A DNA stretch of 64,000 bases from Pseudomonas putida (GCF_003228315.1 NZ_CP029693.1:2294001-2358000), one strand, 5' to 3'; positions 43,071-52,989 are shown, counted from the stretch's first letter. Translations and numbers: made by a program. The notes: generated from the letters alone by a model not told the origin.

Positions 43071-44030
43071 ATGAATTCGTCGATGATCAACCCCGAGATT
43101 CTCGGTGAAGCCGCCGACTGGCTGGTGCAGTTGCATTCCGGCACCGCCACCGCCGCCGACCACCAGGCCATCGCCCAGTGGCGCAATCGCAGCCGTGAAC
43201 ACGCCCAGGCCTGGCAACGGGCCGAAGTGTTGCTCGGTGAATTTCGCAGTGTGCCGGCGAACCTGGCGATCCAGACCTTGCAACGGGCTGCGCGCAAGGA
43301 TGGCCTCACCCGTCGGCAAACCCTGACCCGCGTAGGCCTGCTTTTGCTGGCCGGTCCCCTGGGCTTCGCTTCGCAGCACCTGCCGTGGGAGCAGTGGAGC
43401 GCCGATCAGCGCACTGCCGTGGGCGAGCAGCAAAGCCTGCAATTGCCCGATGGCAGCCAGTTGCTGCTCAACACCGACAGCGCGGTGAACATTGCCTTCA
43501 ACGCCAGTGAGCGGCGCGTGCTGTTGCTCGACGGCGAGGTGCTGATCCGTACCGCGACAGACCTGGGCGCACGCCCCTTTATCGTCGAAACGCCCCAGGG
43601 CACCGCCCGCTTGCTGGACACCCGGCTTTGCGTGCGGACCGAGGGCGATCGCAGCCATGTGTCCGTCCTCGAAGGGCAAGCAGTGATCACCCCGCAGTTG
43701 CTGCAACAGAGTTCAACCCTGAGCGCCGGCCAGCGCCAGAGCTTCAGCCGCAACCGCCTGGACATCGTGGAATCCTTCGACAGCGCTGCCGTGGCCTGGG
43801 ACAAAGGCATGCTGCTGGCCAACAACATGCGCCTGGACCAGTTGCTCGGCGAGTTGAGCCGCTACCGCCCCGGCGTGCTGCGCTGCCATCCGGATGTGGC
43901 GGCGCTGCGGGTCTCGGGCGCGTTTTCCCTGCGTGATACCGACGCCAGCCTGCGCCTGCTCGGCGATACCTTGCCGTTGAACATCAGCCGGATGACCCGT
44001 TACTGGTTGTCGGTGGAACCGAGGGTTTGA
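43071..44030 (+). CDS. FecR-like transmembrane anti-sigma/sensor protein
   Basis: 319 aa. The N-terminal FecR domain has the W-rich segment AADWLVQLHSG, QWRNRSREHAQAWQRAEVL. A transmembrane stretch (RVGLLLLAGPLGFA) follows at about residues 88-101. The periplasmic part contains the FecR signature LLDGEVLIRTATDLGARPFIVETPQGTARLLDTRLCV and TLSAGQRQSF. It relays a signal from a TonB-dependent receptor to the sigma factor. The junction with the sigma gene holds a duplicated GCGTYGCCTGATGAA (43046 and 43061), which creates a spare ATG with a five-codon frame before the real start at 43071. Confidence 0.92.
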   Translation: MNSSMINPEILGEAADWLVQLHSGTATAADHQAIAQWRNRSREHAQAWQRAEVLLGEFRSVPANLAIQTLQRAARKDGLTRRQTLTRVGLLLLAGPLGFASQHLPWEQWSADQRTAVGEQQSLQLPDGSQLLLNTDSAVNIAFNASERRVLLLDGEVLIRTATDLGARPFIVETPQGTARLLDTRLCVRTEGDRSHVSVLEGQAVITPQLLQQSSTLSAGQRQSFSRNRLDIVESFDSAAVAWDKGMLLANNMRLDQLLGELSRYRPGVLRCHPDVAALRVSGAFSLRDTDASLRLLGDTLPLNISRMTRYWLSVEPRV

Positions 44031-44054
44031 ACTTCACGTTTTGCAGCGCTGCTT

Positions 44055-44157
44055 ATGCCGTCATCGCGGGCAAGCCCGCTCCCACAGGGATTTGTGTCCT
44101 GCACAAAATACAGGGCACACCGGAAACCTGTAGGAGCAAGGCTTGCCCGCGATCCGC
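44055..44157. repeat. REP pair in reversed orientation
   Basis: ATCGCGGGCAAGCCCGCTCCCACAGG (left) and CCTGTAGGAGCAAGGCTTGCCCGCGAT (right). The half-units point the opposite way from the common REPINs and use the GGGCAAG core variant; same arrangement as at 47461-47557. Confidence 0.85.
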
Positions 44158-44180
44158 GCAGCGGCCATCCAATAAAGCCC

Positions 44181-45626
44181 TCACCCCGCCCGCTTGAGCA
44201 ACCACTGGAAAAACCCTGTCTTGCGCACCACCACCGGCACTTCCTCGGTCAGCGCCTGCACCTTGTGCAAGCGGAAATCCAGCAGGGTTTTCATCGCGTC
44301 GTTGATGTCCTGACGGGCATCCAGGCAAGGTTTGAGATAACCCTCTTCGATGCGATACAGCGTGCAAAAGGTCTTGGCGCTAAATTCCGCCTTGGAGGAA
44401 CTGTCGGTCAGGATCCCTGCTTCGCCGATCACTTCCCCCGGCCCCATGCGCCCGGTTTCGATGAGCGAACCGTGCAGGTTCAACGTCACCGAGACTACGC
44501 CGGACTCGATGATGAACAAGTGATGGCTGACCTCCCCCGCCGCCAGGATCGTCTCGCCGGCACGGAAGTTTTGCAGGTTCATGTTCTGGCTGAAGGTTTC
44601 CTTCTCTTCCTGGCGCAAGGTCGAGAAGATCGGCGAACTTTCCAGCAGTGCCCGTGGCCGTGAGATGTCGTTTTGCGGATTGGGCTCCACGTTCGACAAC
44701 AGGTTGACCCCGGCGGCCTGCAAGTGCCGATAGGCCAGATCGTACAGTTGGTTGCGCACTGAGCGCTTTTCGCTCATCGCGGCGACAAAACCGCTGATTT
44801 CATATTCCGCACCGGCGGCGCTGGAGCTTTTGAGCGCCACTTTCGGCCCGGGCGAACTCAACATCGTGCGGCAGCCCTGCATCGCCCGCTCCAGGGCATC
44901 GATCACGGTTTGCGGCCGTACATGGGGGCTGACCTGCAAACAGACCGACAGGCCGAACATGTCGCTGGGCCGACTGAAGTTGGTGATCTTGGCCTTGGCG
45001 GCCAGGGAGTTGGGAATCACGATCATGCTGCCCTGGGACGTCTGCAGCCGCGTGGCCCGCCAATCGATGTCGATGACCCGGCCTTCGGTGCCGTCGATGG
45101 CGATCCAGTCATCCAGTTGATAGGGCTTGGTGGTGTTGAGGACGATCCCGGAAAACACGTCGCTGAGGGTGCTCTGCAGCGCCAGGCCGACGATGATCGC
45201 CAGGGCGCCGGACGTGGCCAGCACGCCCTTGACCGGCAGGTTGAGCACGTAGGCCATGGACGCGATCACCGCGACCAGGAAAATCACCGCGCCGAGCAAA
45301 TCCTGCAACAGGCGCCCGGTGTGCCCTACCCGCTGCATCATCACCGCGCCGATCAGCACGGTCAGGGTCCGTGCAGCGAACAGCCACCAGCCGATTTGCA
45401 AGCCGGTGGCCGCCAGGTTCAATGGCACGTTATCGACCCAGGGGGCGGGCTCCATGGGGCTGAGGCCTTCGTTGAACAGCAGCAGGCTGTACAGCGAGAA
45501 AATCACCAGCCGTACCAGGATTTTCCAGTTGTGATGGCTGGCCCCGACAAAGCGCCACAACACCAGGTCGATCACGAGCAGGATCAGGGCACAGACCAGC
45601 GGATGTTCGGCGAGCAACGACAGCAT
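44181..45626 (-). CDS. MscS-family mechanosensitive channel with C-terminal cyclic-nucleotide-binding domain
   Basis: 481 aa. Four to five transmembrane helices fill the first 180 residues. The pore helix and beta domain follow (VKGVLATSGALAIIVGLALQSTLSDVFSGIVLNTTKPYQLDDWIAI), the MscS signature. Residues about 340-460 form a cNMP/CAP-type domain (SSPIFSTLRQEEKETFSQ, GETILAAGEVSHHLFIIESGVVSV, GPGEVIGEAGILTDSSSKAEFSAKT). Such channels could be gated or modulated by a nucleotide as well as tension. Start at 45626 has GGAG 7 nt upstream. Confidence 0.9.
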   Translation of the reverse strand: MLSLLAEHPLVCALILLVIDLVLWRFVGASHHNWKILVRLVIFSLYSLLLFNEGLSPMEPAPWVDNVPLNLAATGLQIGWWLFAARTLTVLIGAVMMQRVGHTGRLLQDLLGAVIFLVAVIASMAYVLNLPVKGVLATSGALAIIVGLALQSTLSDVFSGIVLNTTKPYQLDDWIAIDGTEGRVIDIDWRATRLQTSQGSMIVIPNSLAAKAKITNFSRPSDMFGLSVCLQVSPHVRPQTVIDALERAMQGCRTMLSSPGPKVALKSSSAAGAEYEISGFVAAMSEKRSVRNQLYDLAYRHLQAAGVNLLSNVEPNPQNDISRPRALLESSPIFSTLRQEEKETFSQNMNLQNFRAGETILAAGEVSHHLFIIESGVVSVTLNLHGSLIETGRMGPGEVIGEAGILTDSSSKAEFSAKTFCTLYRIEEGYLKPCLDARQDINDAMKTLLDFRLHKVQALTEEVPVVVRKTGFFQWLLKRAG

Positions 45627-45736
45627 CAAGCAACTCCGGCACGGGACGATGGACAAAAGATCTCACACATTGGCCCACAGTGTAGGAGCAATTGATTTGG
45701 CTGGAATCACACGATCGTTTGGCCAACGAAAAAACC

Positions 45737-45828
45737 CTGTGGGAGTGAGCCTGCTCGCGATAGCTGTGTGTCAGACAACAACGATGTTGAATGTCAGACC
45801 GCTATCGCGAGCAGGCTCGCTCCTACAG
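45737..45828. repeat. REPIN
   Basis: CTGTGGGAGTGAGCCTGCTCGCGA and inverse CGCGAGCAGGCTCGCTCCTACAG; between pirin 3' end and the channel gene 5' side. Confidence 0.9.
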
Positions 45829-45844
45829 TGGACCTGCGTTGGGA

Positions 45845-46711
45845 TTAACCGTGCATCCGGCCAAAACGCCCCGACTGGTAGTCCGCGAAGGCCTGGTGGA
45901 TTTCCTGCTCGGTGTTCATCACGAACGGACCATGGCCGACGATGGGCTCGTCGATCGGTTCGCCGCTGAGCAGCAACACCACCGCATCTTCGCTGGCCTC
46001 CAGTGTCAGTCGTTCGCCGTCGCGCTCGAACAGCGCCAACTGACCCGGACGCGCCGACTCCACCCCATTGATCTCAACCGAACCGCGCAGAACCACCAGC
46101 GCCGTGTTGCGTCCTGCATGCAGATCCAGGCTGAGCAATTTGCCGGCATTGAGGCGCAGATCCCAGACATCGATCGGCGTGAAAGTGCGCGCCGGCCCCC
46201 GCTGGCCGTCGAACTCACCGGCGATCAGACGCAGACTGCCGGCGTTGTCTTGCAGGGCAATGCGCGGGATATCGCGATCCACAATGCCCTGGTAACCGGC
46301 ATCGGCCATCTTGTCCTTGGCGGGCAGGTTGACCCACAGCTGGACCATTTCCAGGGTGCCGCCGCTTCTGGCGAAGGCTTCGGAATGAAACTCTTCATGA
46401 ATAATCCCTGAGGCGGCGGTCATCCATTGCACATCGCCGGGCCCGATCTTGCCGCCGCTGCCGGTGGAATCGCGATGTTCCACTTCACCGTCGTAGACGA
46501 TGGTCACGGTTTCGAACCCACGGTGCGGGTGCTGGCCCACGCCCCGGCGTTCGGTAGTCGGGGTGAATTGCGCGGGGCCGGCGTGATCCAGCAGCAGGAA
46601 CGGGCTGATGTGCTTGCCCAGGTTGTCGTAGGAAAACAGTGTGCGAACCGGAAAACCGTCGCCGACCCAATGCCCACGAGGGCTGGTGTAGATACCGATG
46701 ATGTTTTTCAT
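45845..46711 (-). CDS. Pirin-family cupin protein
   Basis: 288 aa. The N-terminal pirin domain carries the metal-binding HPHRGFETVTIVYDGEVEHRDSTGS with His-x-His and later Glu/His ligands; GDVQWMTAASGIIHEEFH is the second conserved block. A second cupin domain with NTALVVLRGSVEING forms the C-terminal half. Bacterial pirins act as quercetinase-like dioxygenases or as regulators of metabolism. Start at 46711 (MKNIIGIYT) follows GGAG. It is divergent from the hotdog thioesterase. Confidence 0.92.
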   Translation of the reverse strand: MKNIIGIYTSPRGHWVGDGFPVRTLFSYDNLGKHISPFLLLDHAGPAQFTPTTERRGVGQHPHRGFETVTIVYDGEVEHRDSTGSGGKIGPGDVQWMTAASGIIHEEFHSEAFARSGGTLEMVQLWVNLPAKDKMADAGYQGIVDRDIPRIALQDNAGSLRLIAGEFDGQRGPARTFTPIDVWDLRLNAGKLLSLDLHAGRNTALVVLRGSVEINGVESARPGQLALFERDGERLTLEASEDAVVLLLSGEPIDEPIVGHGPFVMNTEQEIHQAFADYQSGRFGRMHG

Positions 46712-46862
46712 GGGGTCTCCAAAATCATGAGTGAAGCCATGAACAGAGCTTAAAACAGAGGGTAATACAGCACTAGACAGCAAAAATCGGCTTGATTGTC
46801 CTATACAGGGAACGATGATCACGGGTGGCGCGAATTTTATTTCGAGCATAATATCGACCGAC

Positions 46863-46876
46863 ATTACACTTGTAAT
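46863..46876. promoter_or_regulatory. Short dyad upstream of the hotdog thioesterase gene
   Basis: ATTAC (46863-46867) and GTAAT (46872-46876) around ACTT lie 27-40 nt before the thioesterase start in an AT-rich stretch. It could be a TetR- or ArsR-type half-site pair; weak evidence. Confidence 0.35.
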
Positions 46877-46902
46877 ATTTTATCACACGCGAGGCCCCGA
46901 AC

Positions 46903-47442
46903 ATGCAAAGCCCCAACCGCGACGCCACACTCGCCCAATGGATCGCCCAGGAACAGGCCATGCGCGAGCGCCTGGCCGGGCCCGGCAGTTTGTCCCTGGC
47001 CGAAGTCAGCGCCCTGTCCCCCATGGAATTTTTCGATGGCATCGGCAACGGTGAACTGCCCTCGCCGCCTATCGGCACCTTGATGGATTTCATCCCGATC
47101 GAGTGGTCCGCCGGACTGTTCATCTTCCAGGGCACACCGGATGCACGACATTACAACCCGTTGGGCACGGTGCATGGCGGCTATGCCGCGACACTGCTGG
47201 ATTCCTGCATGGGTTGCGCGATTCACACGCAGCTGAAAAAGGGCCAAGGCTATACCACCCTGGATCTGCGCATCAGTTATGTGCGGGCGTTGAACAGCGC
47301 CAGCGGACCGATACGGGCCGAGGGCAAGGTTGTGCACCTGGGGCGTTCGACGGCGCTGGCCGAGGGGCGGATTTATGATGTGGATGGTCGGCTGTATGCG
47401 ACCGGGACTACCACCTGCATGATTCTTGAGCCACGGGGGTAA
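46903..47442 (+). CDS. PaaI-like hotdog-fold thioesterase
   Basis: 179 aa. The hotdog core is GTVHGGYAATLLDSCMGCAIHTQL, with the catalytic Asp in LLDSC, then TTLDLRISYVRAL and GRSTALAEGRIYD. It belongs to the PaaI/YdiI thioesterase group; the acyl-CoA substrate is unknown. About 55 extra residues precede the core, more than in PaaI itself. It is divergent from the pirin gene and not part of the paa operon. Confidence 0.88.
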   Translation: MQSPNRDATLAQWIAQEQAMRERLAGPGSLSLAEVSALSPMEFFDGIGNGELPSPPIGTLMDFIPIEWSAGLFIFQGTPDARHYNPLGTVHGGYAATLLDSCMGCAIHTQLKKGQGYTTLDLRISYVRALNSASGPIRAEGKVVHLGRSTALAEGRIYDVDGRLYATGTTTCMILEPRG

Positions 47443-47460
47443 GGCCAGGGATCGAGTTGA

Positions 47461-47557
47461 CCCCATCGCGGGCAAGCCTTGCTCCCACAAGTCCGAGGGG
47501 ACGAATATTTCGCGAACACCCCGGACCTGTGGGAGCAAGGCTTGCCCGCGATGGCGT
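47461..47557. repeat. REP pair in reversed orientation
   Basis: CATCGCGGGCAAGCCTTGCTCCCACA and the inverse TGTGGGAGCAAGGCTTGCCCGCGATGG with a spacer of about 45 nt. Same inverted arrangement and GGGCAAG variant as 44055-44157. Confidence 0.85.
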
Positions 47558-47699
47558 CAGACCAGACACCCTCAATATTCCAGACCGCCCCAGGATTCTT
47601 GACCTGCGGTAAACATTGCTTTGCCCATCCAGCGGTTTTTCTCATGCAGCCCGGCACCGATACTGCCGCCCATTCCCACTGCAACCTCTGGAGTCATCA

Positions 47700-48503
47700 A
47701 TGTCTATTCCCGCCTTCGGCCTGGGTACCTTTCGCCTGCAAGGCCAGGTGGTGATCGATTCGGTCAGCACCGGCCTGGAACTGGGCTACCGCGCCATCGA
47801 CACCGCGCAAATCTATGAGAACGAAGCCGAGGTCGGTGAGGCCATCGCTGCCAGCGGCATTGCCCGCGAGGAGTTGTTCATCACCAGCAAGATCTGGGTC
47901 GCCAATTTTGCCGGCGATCGCTTGATCGAGAGCTTGAAAGAAAGCCTTGTCAAACTGCGCACCGATTACCTGGACCTGACCCTGATCCACTGGCCGTCGC
48001 CGCAGGATCAGGTGCCGGTCGCCGAATTCATGGGCGCCCTGCTCGAAGCCAAACGCCTGGGCCTGACCCGGCAGATCGGCGTGTCGAACTTCACCGTCGA
48101 CCTGATGAAACAGGCCATCGCCGCCGTCGGTGCCGAGAACATCGCCACCAATCAGATCGAACTGCATCCGTTCCTGCAAAACCGCAAGGTGGTGGAGTTC
48201 GCCCGCAGCCAGGGTATCCACATCACCTCGTACATGACCCTGGCCTACGGTGAAGTGCTCAAGGACCCGATCATCGCGCAAATCGCCGACCGCCTGCAGG
48301 CCACCCCGGCACAGGTGACCCTGGCCTGGGCCATGCAGTCGGGATACGCAGTGATTCCTTCGTCGACCAAACGCGCCAACCTGGCCAGCAACCTCAAGGC
48401 CTGCGCCTTGAAGTTGAGCGAGGCCGACATGGCGCTGATCGCCAATCTCGATCGCGGTCATCGCCTGACCAGCCCTGAAGGCATCGCGCCGATCTGGGAT
48501 TAA
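47700..48503 (+). CDS. dkgB: 2,5-didehydrogluconate reductase B-like aldo/keto reductase
   Basis: 267 aa, the E. coli DkgB length. The aldo/keto-reductase catalytic tetrad is visible: Asp in [14 protein letters not shown] with Tyr, Lys in [11 protein letters not shown], and His in LTLIHWPSP. The NADPH-binding end carries [16 protein letters not shown]. It reduces 2,5-diketo-gluconate or methylglyoxal-type aldehydes. The start follows TCTGGAGTCATCA. Its TAA stop shares bases with the TAA of the convergent sensor kinase gene. Confidence 0.92.
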   Translation: MSIPAFGLGTFRLQGQVVIDSVSTGLELGYRAIDTAQIYENEAEVGEAIAASGIAREELFITSKIWVANFAGDRLIESLKESLVKLRTDYLDLTLIHWPSPQDQVPVAEFMGALLEAKRLGLTRQIGVSNFTVDLMKQAIAAVGAENIATNQIELHPFLQNRKVVEFARSQGIHITSYMTLAYGEVLKDPIIAQIADRLQATPAQVTLAWAMQSGYAVIPSSTKRANLASNLKACALKLSEADMALIANLDRGHRLTSPEGIAPIWD

Positions 48504-51500
48504 CCGACGTCAGCACCCTGCCCCAGAGTGTGATCCAGGCGGGTCATCGCTTGCTGCAACTGATCGACGGCAGCGTCGATCAGCGCGTCTTCGTCCTGAC
48601 GGCAGGCCTGCTCCAGGTGTTCGCAACACGTCACCACATTCTGCGCCCGGACCATCTGCGCCCCGCCCTTGATGCGGTGCGCCAGGTCCTGCAAGCCGTG
48701 GCGATTGCCTTCGGCATGAACCTGCAGCAAACGCTCACGGTCCTCGCGGTTGCTCACCAACAGGTCGTGCAACAGCTGGCTGATCAGCTCATCATCGGCC
48801 CCGGTGAAGTGCCGCAACCCGCTCAAATCGATTTCGGCAATGGCCGGCGACTCGCTCGCTTGCCCTGGAAACTTCGCCGCCAGCCAAGCGCTCAGGTCGA
48901 CCAGGCGAATCGGCTTGAACAGGCAATCGTCCATGCCGGCCTCAAGGCAACGTCTTTTCTCCTCAGATTGTGCGTTGGCGGTAAAGCCCAGAATCATCGT
49001 GGGCTGCGCCCGGTCAAAGCGCTCCTCCTCACGGATCGCCATCGCCAGTTCGTAGCCACTGAGCACCGGCATGTTGCAATCGGTGACGACCAGATCGAAG
49101 ACCTGCGCGCGCCATTGTTCGAAGCCTCGCCCGCCATCCGGCGCGACCTCCACCCGGTGCCCCAGGTAAGCGAGCTGCCGTGAAAGCAACAGGCGATTGG
49201 CCGGGTAATCGTCGACCACCAGAATATTCAATTGACGAGCCTTGAGCGGTGACTCGTCCGGCGCCGGATCAACCTCGGCAAGCGCCGCCAGTGACATCAG
49301 CTCCAGCGCTATCTCCACACGCGTTCCGCGCCCCAATTCACTGTTGAGCCTGAGCGAACCGCCCATCATTTCGCACAGGGTACGGCTGATCGCCAGTCCC
49401 AGGCCTGAACCTTGTCGGCCTGACTGTGGATTATTGCCGGCCTGCACAAAGGGGCTGAACAGGCGCTGCTGGTCGAAGACGCTGATACCGATACCACTGT
49501 CTTCGATGTCCAGGCTGACCGCGACCCGATCCAGCGGCGCACGCGTCACCCGCAGCTTCAGACTGACTTCGCCGTGTTCAGTGAACTTGATGGCATTACT
49601 CAACAAATTCGACAGCACCTGCTTGAAACGCGTGGGGTCGATCAGCACCTCGCAGTCGCTCTGCTCATCCACCTCGACCCGCCACTGCAGGTTTTTCTGC
49701 CGTGCCAGGCCTTCGAATACCCGGCTCACCGACAGCACCAGCGCTTGCAGATTGGCCCGTTCCGGTGCCAGTGACAGGTGCCCGGACTCGATCCGCGCGA
49801 TATCGAGAATATCGCCGATCAAACCCAGTAACTGTTGCCCGGCATTGGACGCCACCTCGATGGCCCCACGGTCGGTCACGCCCTCATCGGCGCGTTTGAG
49901 CGCCAGCTCCAGCATGCCGATCAGCGCGTTCATCGGCGTGCGAATCTCATGGCTCATGGTCGCCAGGAAAGTGGTCTTGGCCCGATTGGCATCGTCGGCG
50001 GCGTCCTTGGCCTCCTGCAATTGCGCAAGCCATTGCTGGCGTTGACGGATCTGTCGCCGCTGCCAGGCCATCGCGCCCAAGGCCAGCGTCAACAGGACGC
50101 CGGCAGCGACGAACCCCTGCAAAATCGCCTGCCGATGACGCAGCCAATAGCGTTGCTCCACCATCAGGTCATTACGCCAAGGCAACGTCAGCTCTTCGAT
50201 TTCTTCAGGGGGTATGCTCAACAACGCCTTGTCGAGGATCGAGTGCAACTCCGTGGCTGAGCGATTGGTCGCCAGGGTACTGCGCGCCGGATCGATGCCC
50301 ACCGTACTGCTCACTTGCAGACGATCGCGGTACTGCCGGGAAATCAGGTATCGGGCACTGATCAGCGAATTGATGCTGCCGTCGGCCTTGCCCTGGGCGA
50401 CCATTTCCATGGCATCGGCTGACAAGGGCGCATCCAGGCAGCGGATCAGCGGGAAATGCTGTCGCACGAATTCGCCGGCGATATTGCCCTGGGTCAGGGC
50501 CAGGGTTTTTCCGCTCATTTCATCGAGGACCTTGGGGCTGTCCGCTGCCATGCGGGTCACCAGCACCGATGGGCTGGTCAGGAAGGGTCGGGTAAACAGC
50601 AGGTCCTCTTCGCGCCGGGAACTCAAGCCGATGCCAGCCAGCACATCAATCTCACCGCTCTTGATGGCCTTGACCATCTCGCCCACGGACGACAGGGCGC
50701 GGATGTCGAATTGCAGCCCGGTGCGCAGGCTGATTTTCGCCAGCACATCGACGCCGATGCCGCGAAACCGGCCATCACCGTCGATGAAGGTGATCGGCGC
50801 GATATTGTCGTTGATCGCCACCCTGACCCGGGGGTGCTGATCGAGCCAGCGTTGCTCGGCCACGCTCAATTGCAGTGATTGCGTGCCGGGCATCGACACA
50901 TCGCCCGCCCCCCAGCGCCGCAGGATGTTCATCTGTTCATTGGCCGGTATCACCGCCAGTGCCTGATTGACGATGCGCAACAGTGGGTTGTTTTCGCCGG
51001 CCATGGCAAAGGCGAAACGCCCCGACTCCATGAGCGAAAAGTCGGCCAACTGAACGTTGTTGAGGTAATTCTTGCGAATCAGGTAGTGGGCGCTGATCGC
51101 ATCGCCCAGATAGATGTCGGCCTGACCGAACGCCACCGCTCCCACCGCCGCCAGCGTCGAGGGAAACAGTTCGACCCGGGCCTGGGAGTAGAATTGCTGG
51201 ACTTTCTGTTCAGGCAAGTAGTGGTAGAGCATCGCCAGGCGTTTGCCGGCCAGTGCAGGGTCCGGCAGCCAAGTAGAGTCAGTGCGGGTCACCAGCACCG
51301 GTTGATCGACCGCGTAGGCGCTGGACATCTGCAACTGCGAGTCCTGGGCCTCATAACTGTTGGCCGTGCCCAGCAGGTCCACCGTTCCCTGTTTGAGCGC
51401 CTGGACCGCTTCCTCTCGCGAACCGTAGCGCTGAATATCGATCTCGACGCGCAACAATTGCGCCAGCAGGCCGACATAATCGGCGGTCACCCCCTCCAGT

Positions 51501-51736
51501 GTCTTGCCGGTGGTGGTGATGTCGAAAGGTGGGTAATCCGGGGCCGAGACGGCCAGCGTCAGGCGACCCTTTTGCCGCAGCCAGCGCCAATCGTTCGCGG
51601 ATAGCCTGACGCTGTAACCGTCCACGCTTGAACGGCCCAGCAAGCCCAGTGCCTGCGACTGAGCGCCGGCATTCATTGGCCAGAGACAGAGTAATGGCAG
51701 CAGGACCAGGCAGCACAGGTGTCGAAGGCTATTCAT
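48500..51736 (-). CDS. EvgS/BvgS-type unorthodox hybrid sensor histidine kinase
   Basis: 1078 aa. Order: signal peptide (to about residue 25); two tandem periplasmic SBP_bac_3 domains (from [16 protein letters not shown] and from [18 protein letters not shown]); a transmembrane helix ([18 protein letters not shown]); HisKA ([21 protein letters not shown], phospho-His); HATPase_c ([35 protein letters not shown]); a receiver ([14 protein letters not shown] ... [12 protein letters not shown]); and an Hpt domain ([11 protein letters not shown]). No PAS domain separates the membrane helix from HisKA, unlike BvgS. It phospho-relays to the regulator encoded immediately upstream; the stop of that gene touches its ATG. 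The periplasmic ligand is unknown. Confidence 0.94.
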   Translation of the reverse strand: MNSLRHLCCLVLLPLLCLWPMNAGAQSQALGLLGRSSVDGYSVRLSANDWRWLRQKGRLTLAVSAPDYPPFDITTTGKTLEGVTADYVGLLAQLLRVEIDIQRYGSREEAVQALKQGTVDLLGTANSYEAQDSQLQMSSAYAVDQPVLVTRTDSTWLPDPALAGKRLAMLYHYLPEQKVQQFYSQARVELFPSTLAAVGAVAFGQADIYLGDAISAHYLIRKNYLNNVQLADFSLMESGRFAFAMAGENNPLLRIVNQALAVIPANEQMNILRRWGAGDVSMPGTQSLQLSVAEQRWLDQHPRVRVAINDNIAPITFIDGDGRFRGIGVDVLAKISLRTGLQFDIRALSSVGEMVKAIKSGEIDVLAGIGLSSRREEDLLFTRPFLTSPSVLVTRMAADSPKVLDEMSGKTLALTQGNIAGEFVRQHFPLIRCLDAPLSADAMEMVAQGKADGSINSLISARYLISRQYRDRLQVSSTVGIDPARSTLATNRSATELHSILDKALLSIPPEEIEELTLPWRNDLMVEQRYWLRHRQAILQGFVAAGVLLTLALGAMAWQRRQIRQRQQWLAQLQEAKDAADDANRAKTTFLATMSHEIRTPMNALIGMLELALKRADEGVTDRGAIEVASNAGQQLLGLIGDILDIARIESGHLSLAPERANLQALVLSVSRVFEGLARQKNLQWRVEVDEQSDCEVLIDPTRFKQVLSNLLSNAIKFTEHGEVSLKLRVTRAPLDRVAVSLDIEDSGIGISVFDQQRLFSPFVQAGNNPQSGRQGSGLGLAISRTLCEMMGGSLRLNSELGRGTRVEIALELMSLAALAEVDPAPDESPLKARQLNILVVDDYPANRLLLSRQLAYLGHRVEVAPDGGRGFEQWRAQVFDLVVTDCNMPVLSGYELAMAIREEERFDRAQPTMILGFTANAQSEEKRRCLEAGMDDCLFKPIRLVDLSAWLAAKFPGQASESPAIAEIDLSGLRHFTGADDELISQLLHDLLVSNREDRERLLQVHAEGNRHGLQDLAHRIKGGAQMVRAQNVVTCCEHLEQACRQDEDALIDAAVDQLQQAMTRLDHTLGQGADVG

Positions 51737-52363
51737 TCAGATCAGATGATTACGCAGGGCAAGATCACGCAGGTGCACCGAAGACTCCACGTTGAGCTTT
51801 TCGACCAGCCTGGTTTTGTAGGTACTGACGGTCTTGTGGCTCAAGTGCAGGACGGCGGCGATCTCCTTGTTGCTGATACCCCGCGCCAGGTGCTGGAAGA
51901 TGGTCAGTTCACGGTCCGACAACTGATCGATCATCTCTTTTTCACTGCGCTGCAACGGGTTCATCAACACCGAACTGGAGGGGAGCTGGGCGAAGTAGGT
52001 GTAGCCGGCCATCACGGCATGAATGGCTTTTTGCAGATGCTCAAGGTTATTGGTCTTGGCGACATAGGCTGACGCCCCCGCCCGCATGCATCGATCCTGA
52101 TAGAACAACGGCTCCTGAGAGGTGAAGACCACCACCCGAATGCCCATGTGGCCCGCCTTGATCCGCGCCAGCACCTCCAGCCCGTCGAGCGATGGCAGGT
52201 TCAAATCCAATACCACCAAATTCGGTTTGTGCTCTCGGATCATGGGCAAGACTTCGTTCCCGCTGTCAACTTCATGTATGCGCTGAAATCCCTCCTGTTT
52301 GAGTACGATTTTGAGGGCACCGCGAATTACCGGGTGATCGTCCACAATGAGCACTGTACTCAT
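51737..52363 (-). CDS. NarL/LuxR-type response regulator (EvgA/BvgA/RocA-like)
   Basis: 208 aa. The receiver has the acidic pair in LIVDDHPVIRGAL and the phospho-acceptor in LVVLDLNLPSLDG (Asp about 54); the output domain is a LuxR helix-turn-helix (LSDRELTIFQHLARGISNKEIAAVLHLSHKTVSTYKTRLVEKL). It is the cognate partner of the hybrid kinase: the TGA is directly followed by the kinase ATG. Target genes are unknown. Start at 52363 (MSTVLIV) is preferred to an ATG 36 nt earlier. Confidence 0.94.
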   Translation of the reverse strand: MSTVLIVDDHPVIRGALKIVLKQEGFQRIHEVDSGNEVLPMIREHKPNLVVLDLNLPSLDGLEVLARIKAGHMGIRVVVFTSQEPLFYQDRCMRAGASAYVAKTNNLEHLQKAIHAVMAGYTYFAQLPSSSVLMNPLQRSEKEMIDQLSDRELTIFQHLARGISNKEIAAVLHLSHKTVSTYKTRLVEKLNVESSVHLRDLALRNHLI

Positions 52364-52443
52364 GGCAACTCCCTGGGCAAATACAGGACGAGCGGGCAAG
52401 GCCCGGATTAGACGCAGCGGCTGCGCATAGACTCTTGCACGGA

Positions 52444-52878
52444 TCAGCGGTCTGGAATACCTGACAGAAATGACAGTCCCGACAAATGGTCACCCGGGGT
52501 CGACGTGGCTATCAGCCCCTGAATCATCCCCTCCAGCAACATGGCATCGGGCAGTTCGGCGTGACTCACCTGAACCTTTCGCGGCTTTTGCGTGGGGATG
52601 GCGGGCAGTCGCGCCCTTTGGCCGTCATAGATCAACACGCATCTGAGCCGGTCGTTGTCGAGGCAAAAATCCAGCAAATTCAGCTTGCCGCCCGCCAAGG
52701 CAGCGTTGACCACCAGCAAATCGAAGGGCTCGCTGGCGTATTCCACCAGGACCAGGAGTTCTTCCAGGCTTTGCACGGGCGCCACCCCGAAGTGACCGAG
52801 CTGATTGAAACTGCGCTCGATTCGCAGCCGATTGAAGTGCTGTTCGTCCGCGATCAGGATGCGTAATGACGTGGGCAA
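52444..52878 (-). CDS. Receiver-like protein lacking the phospho-acceptor aspartate
   Basis: About 144 aa from a TTG start at 52878 (GGGGAAG lies 6 nt upstream); an ATG at 52974 would add 32 residues and cannot be excluded. The fold is receiver-like: LRILIADEQHFNRLRIERSFNQLG corresponds to strand 1/helix 1 with an acidic pocket. The position of the phospho-acceptor reads DLLVVNAALAGG, with Asn in place of Asp. No output domain follows. It lies just upstream of the NarL-type regulator, as the third component does in Roc-like systems. It may bind the kinase or regulator without being phosphorylated (inference). Confidence 0.7.
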   Translation of the reverse strand: MPTSLRILIADEQHFNRLRIERSFNQLGHFGVAPVQSLEELLVLVEYASEPFDLLVVNAALAGGKLNLLDFCLDNDRLRCVLIYDGQRARLPAIPTQKPRKVQVSHAELPDAMLLEGMIQGLIATSTPGDHLSGLSFLSGIPDR

Positions 52879-52989
52879 TATGGCTTCCCCGGCGAGTCCG
52901 ATTGATGAGGCGCGCAAGGCTACGGAAGAGCTCCTGGGCTTTCTGTAGGACTTTTCCGAAATACCAACCCCCATCGGATACGCGGTCCC

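Noticed and set aside
46903..47442. Second hotdog thioesterase as a paa gene
   Set aside because: It is 22 kb from the cluster, divergent from pirin, and differs in length and N-terminus from PaaI at 12317-12766.
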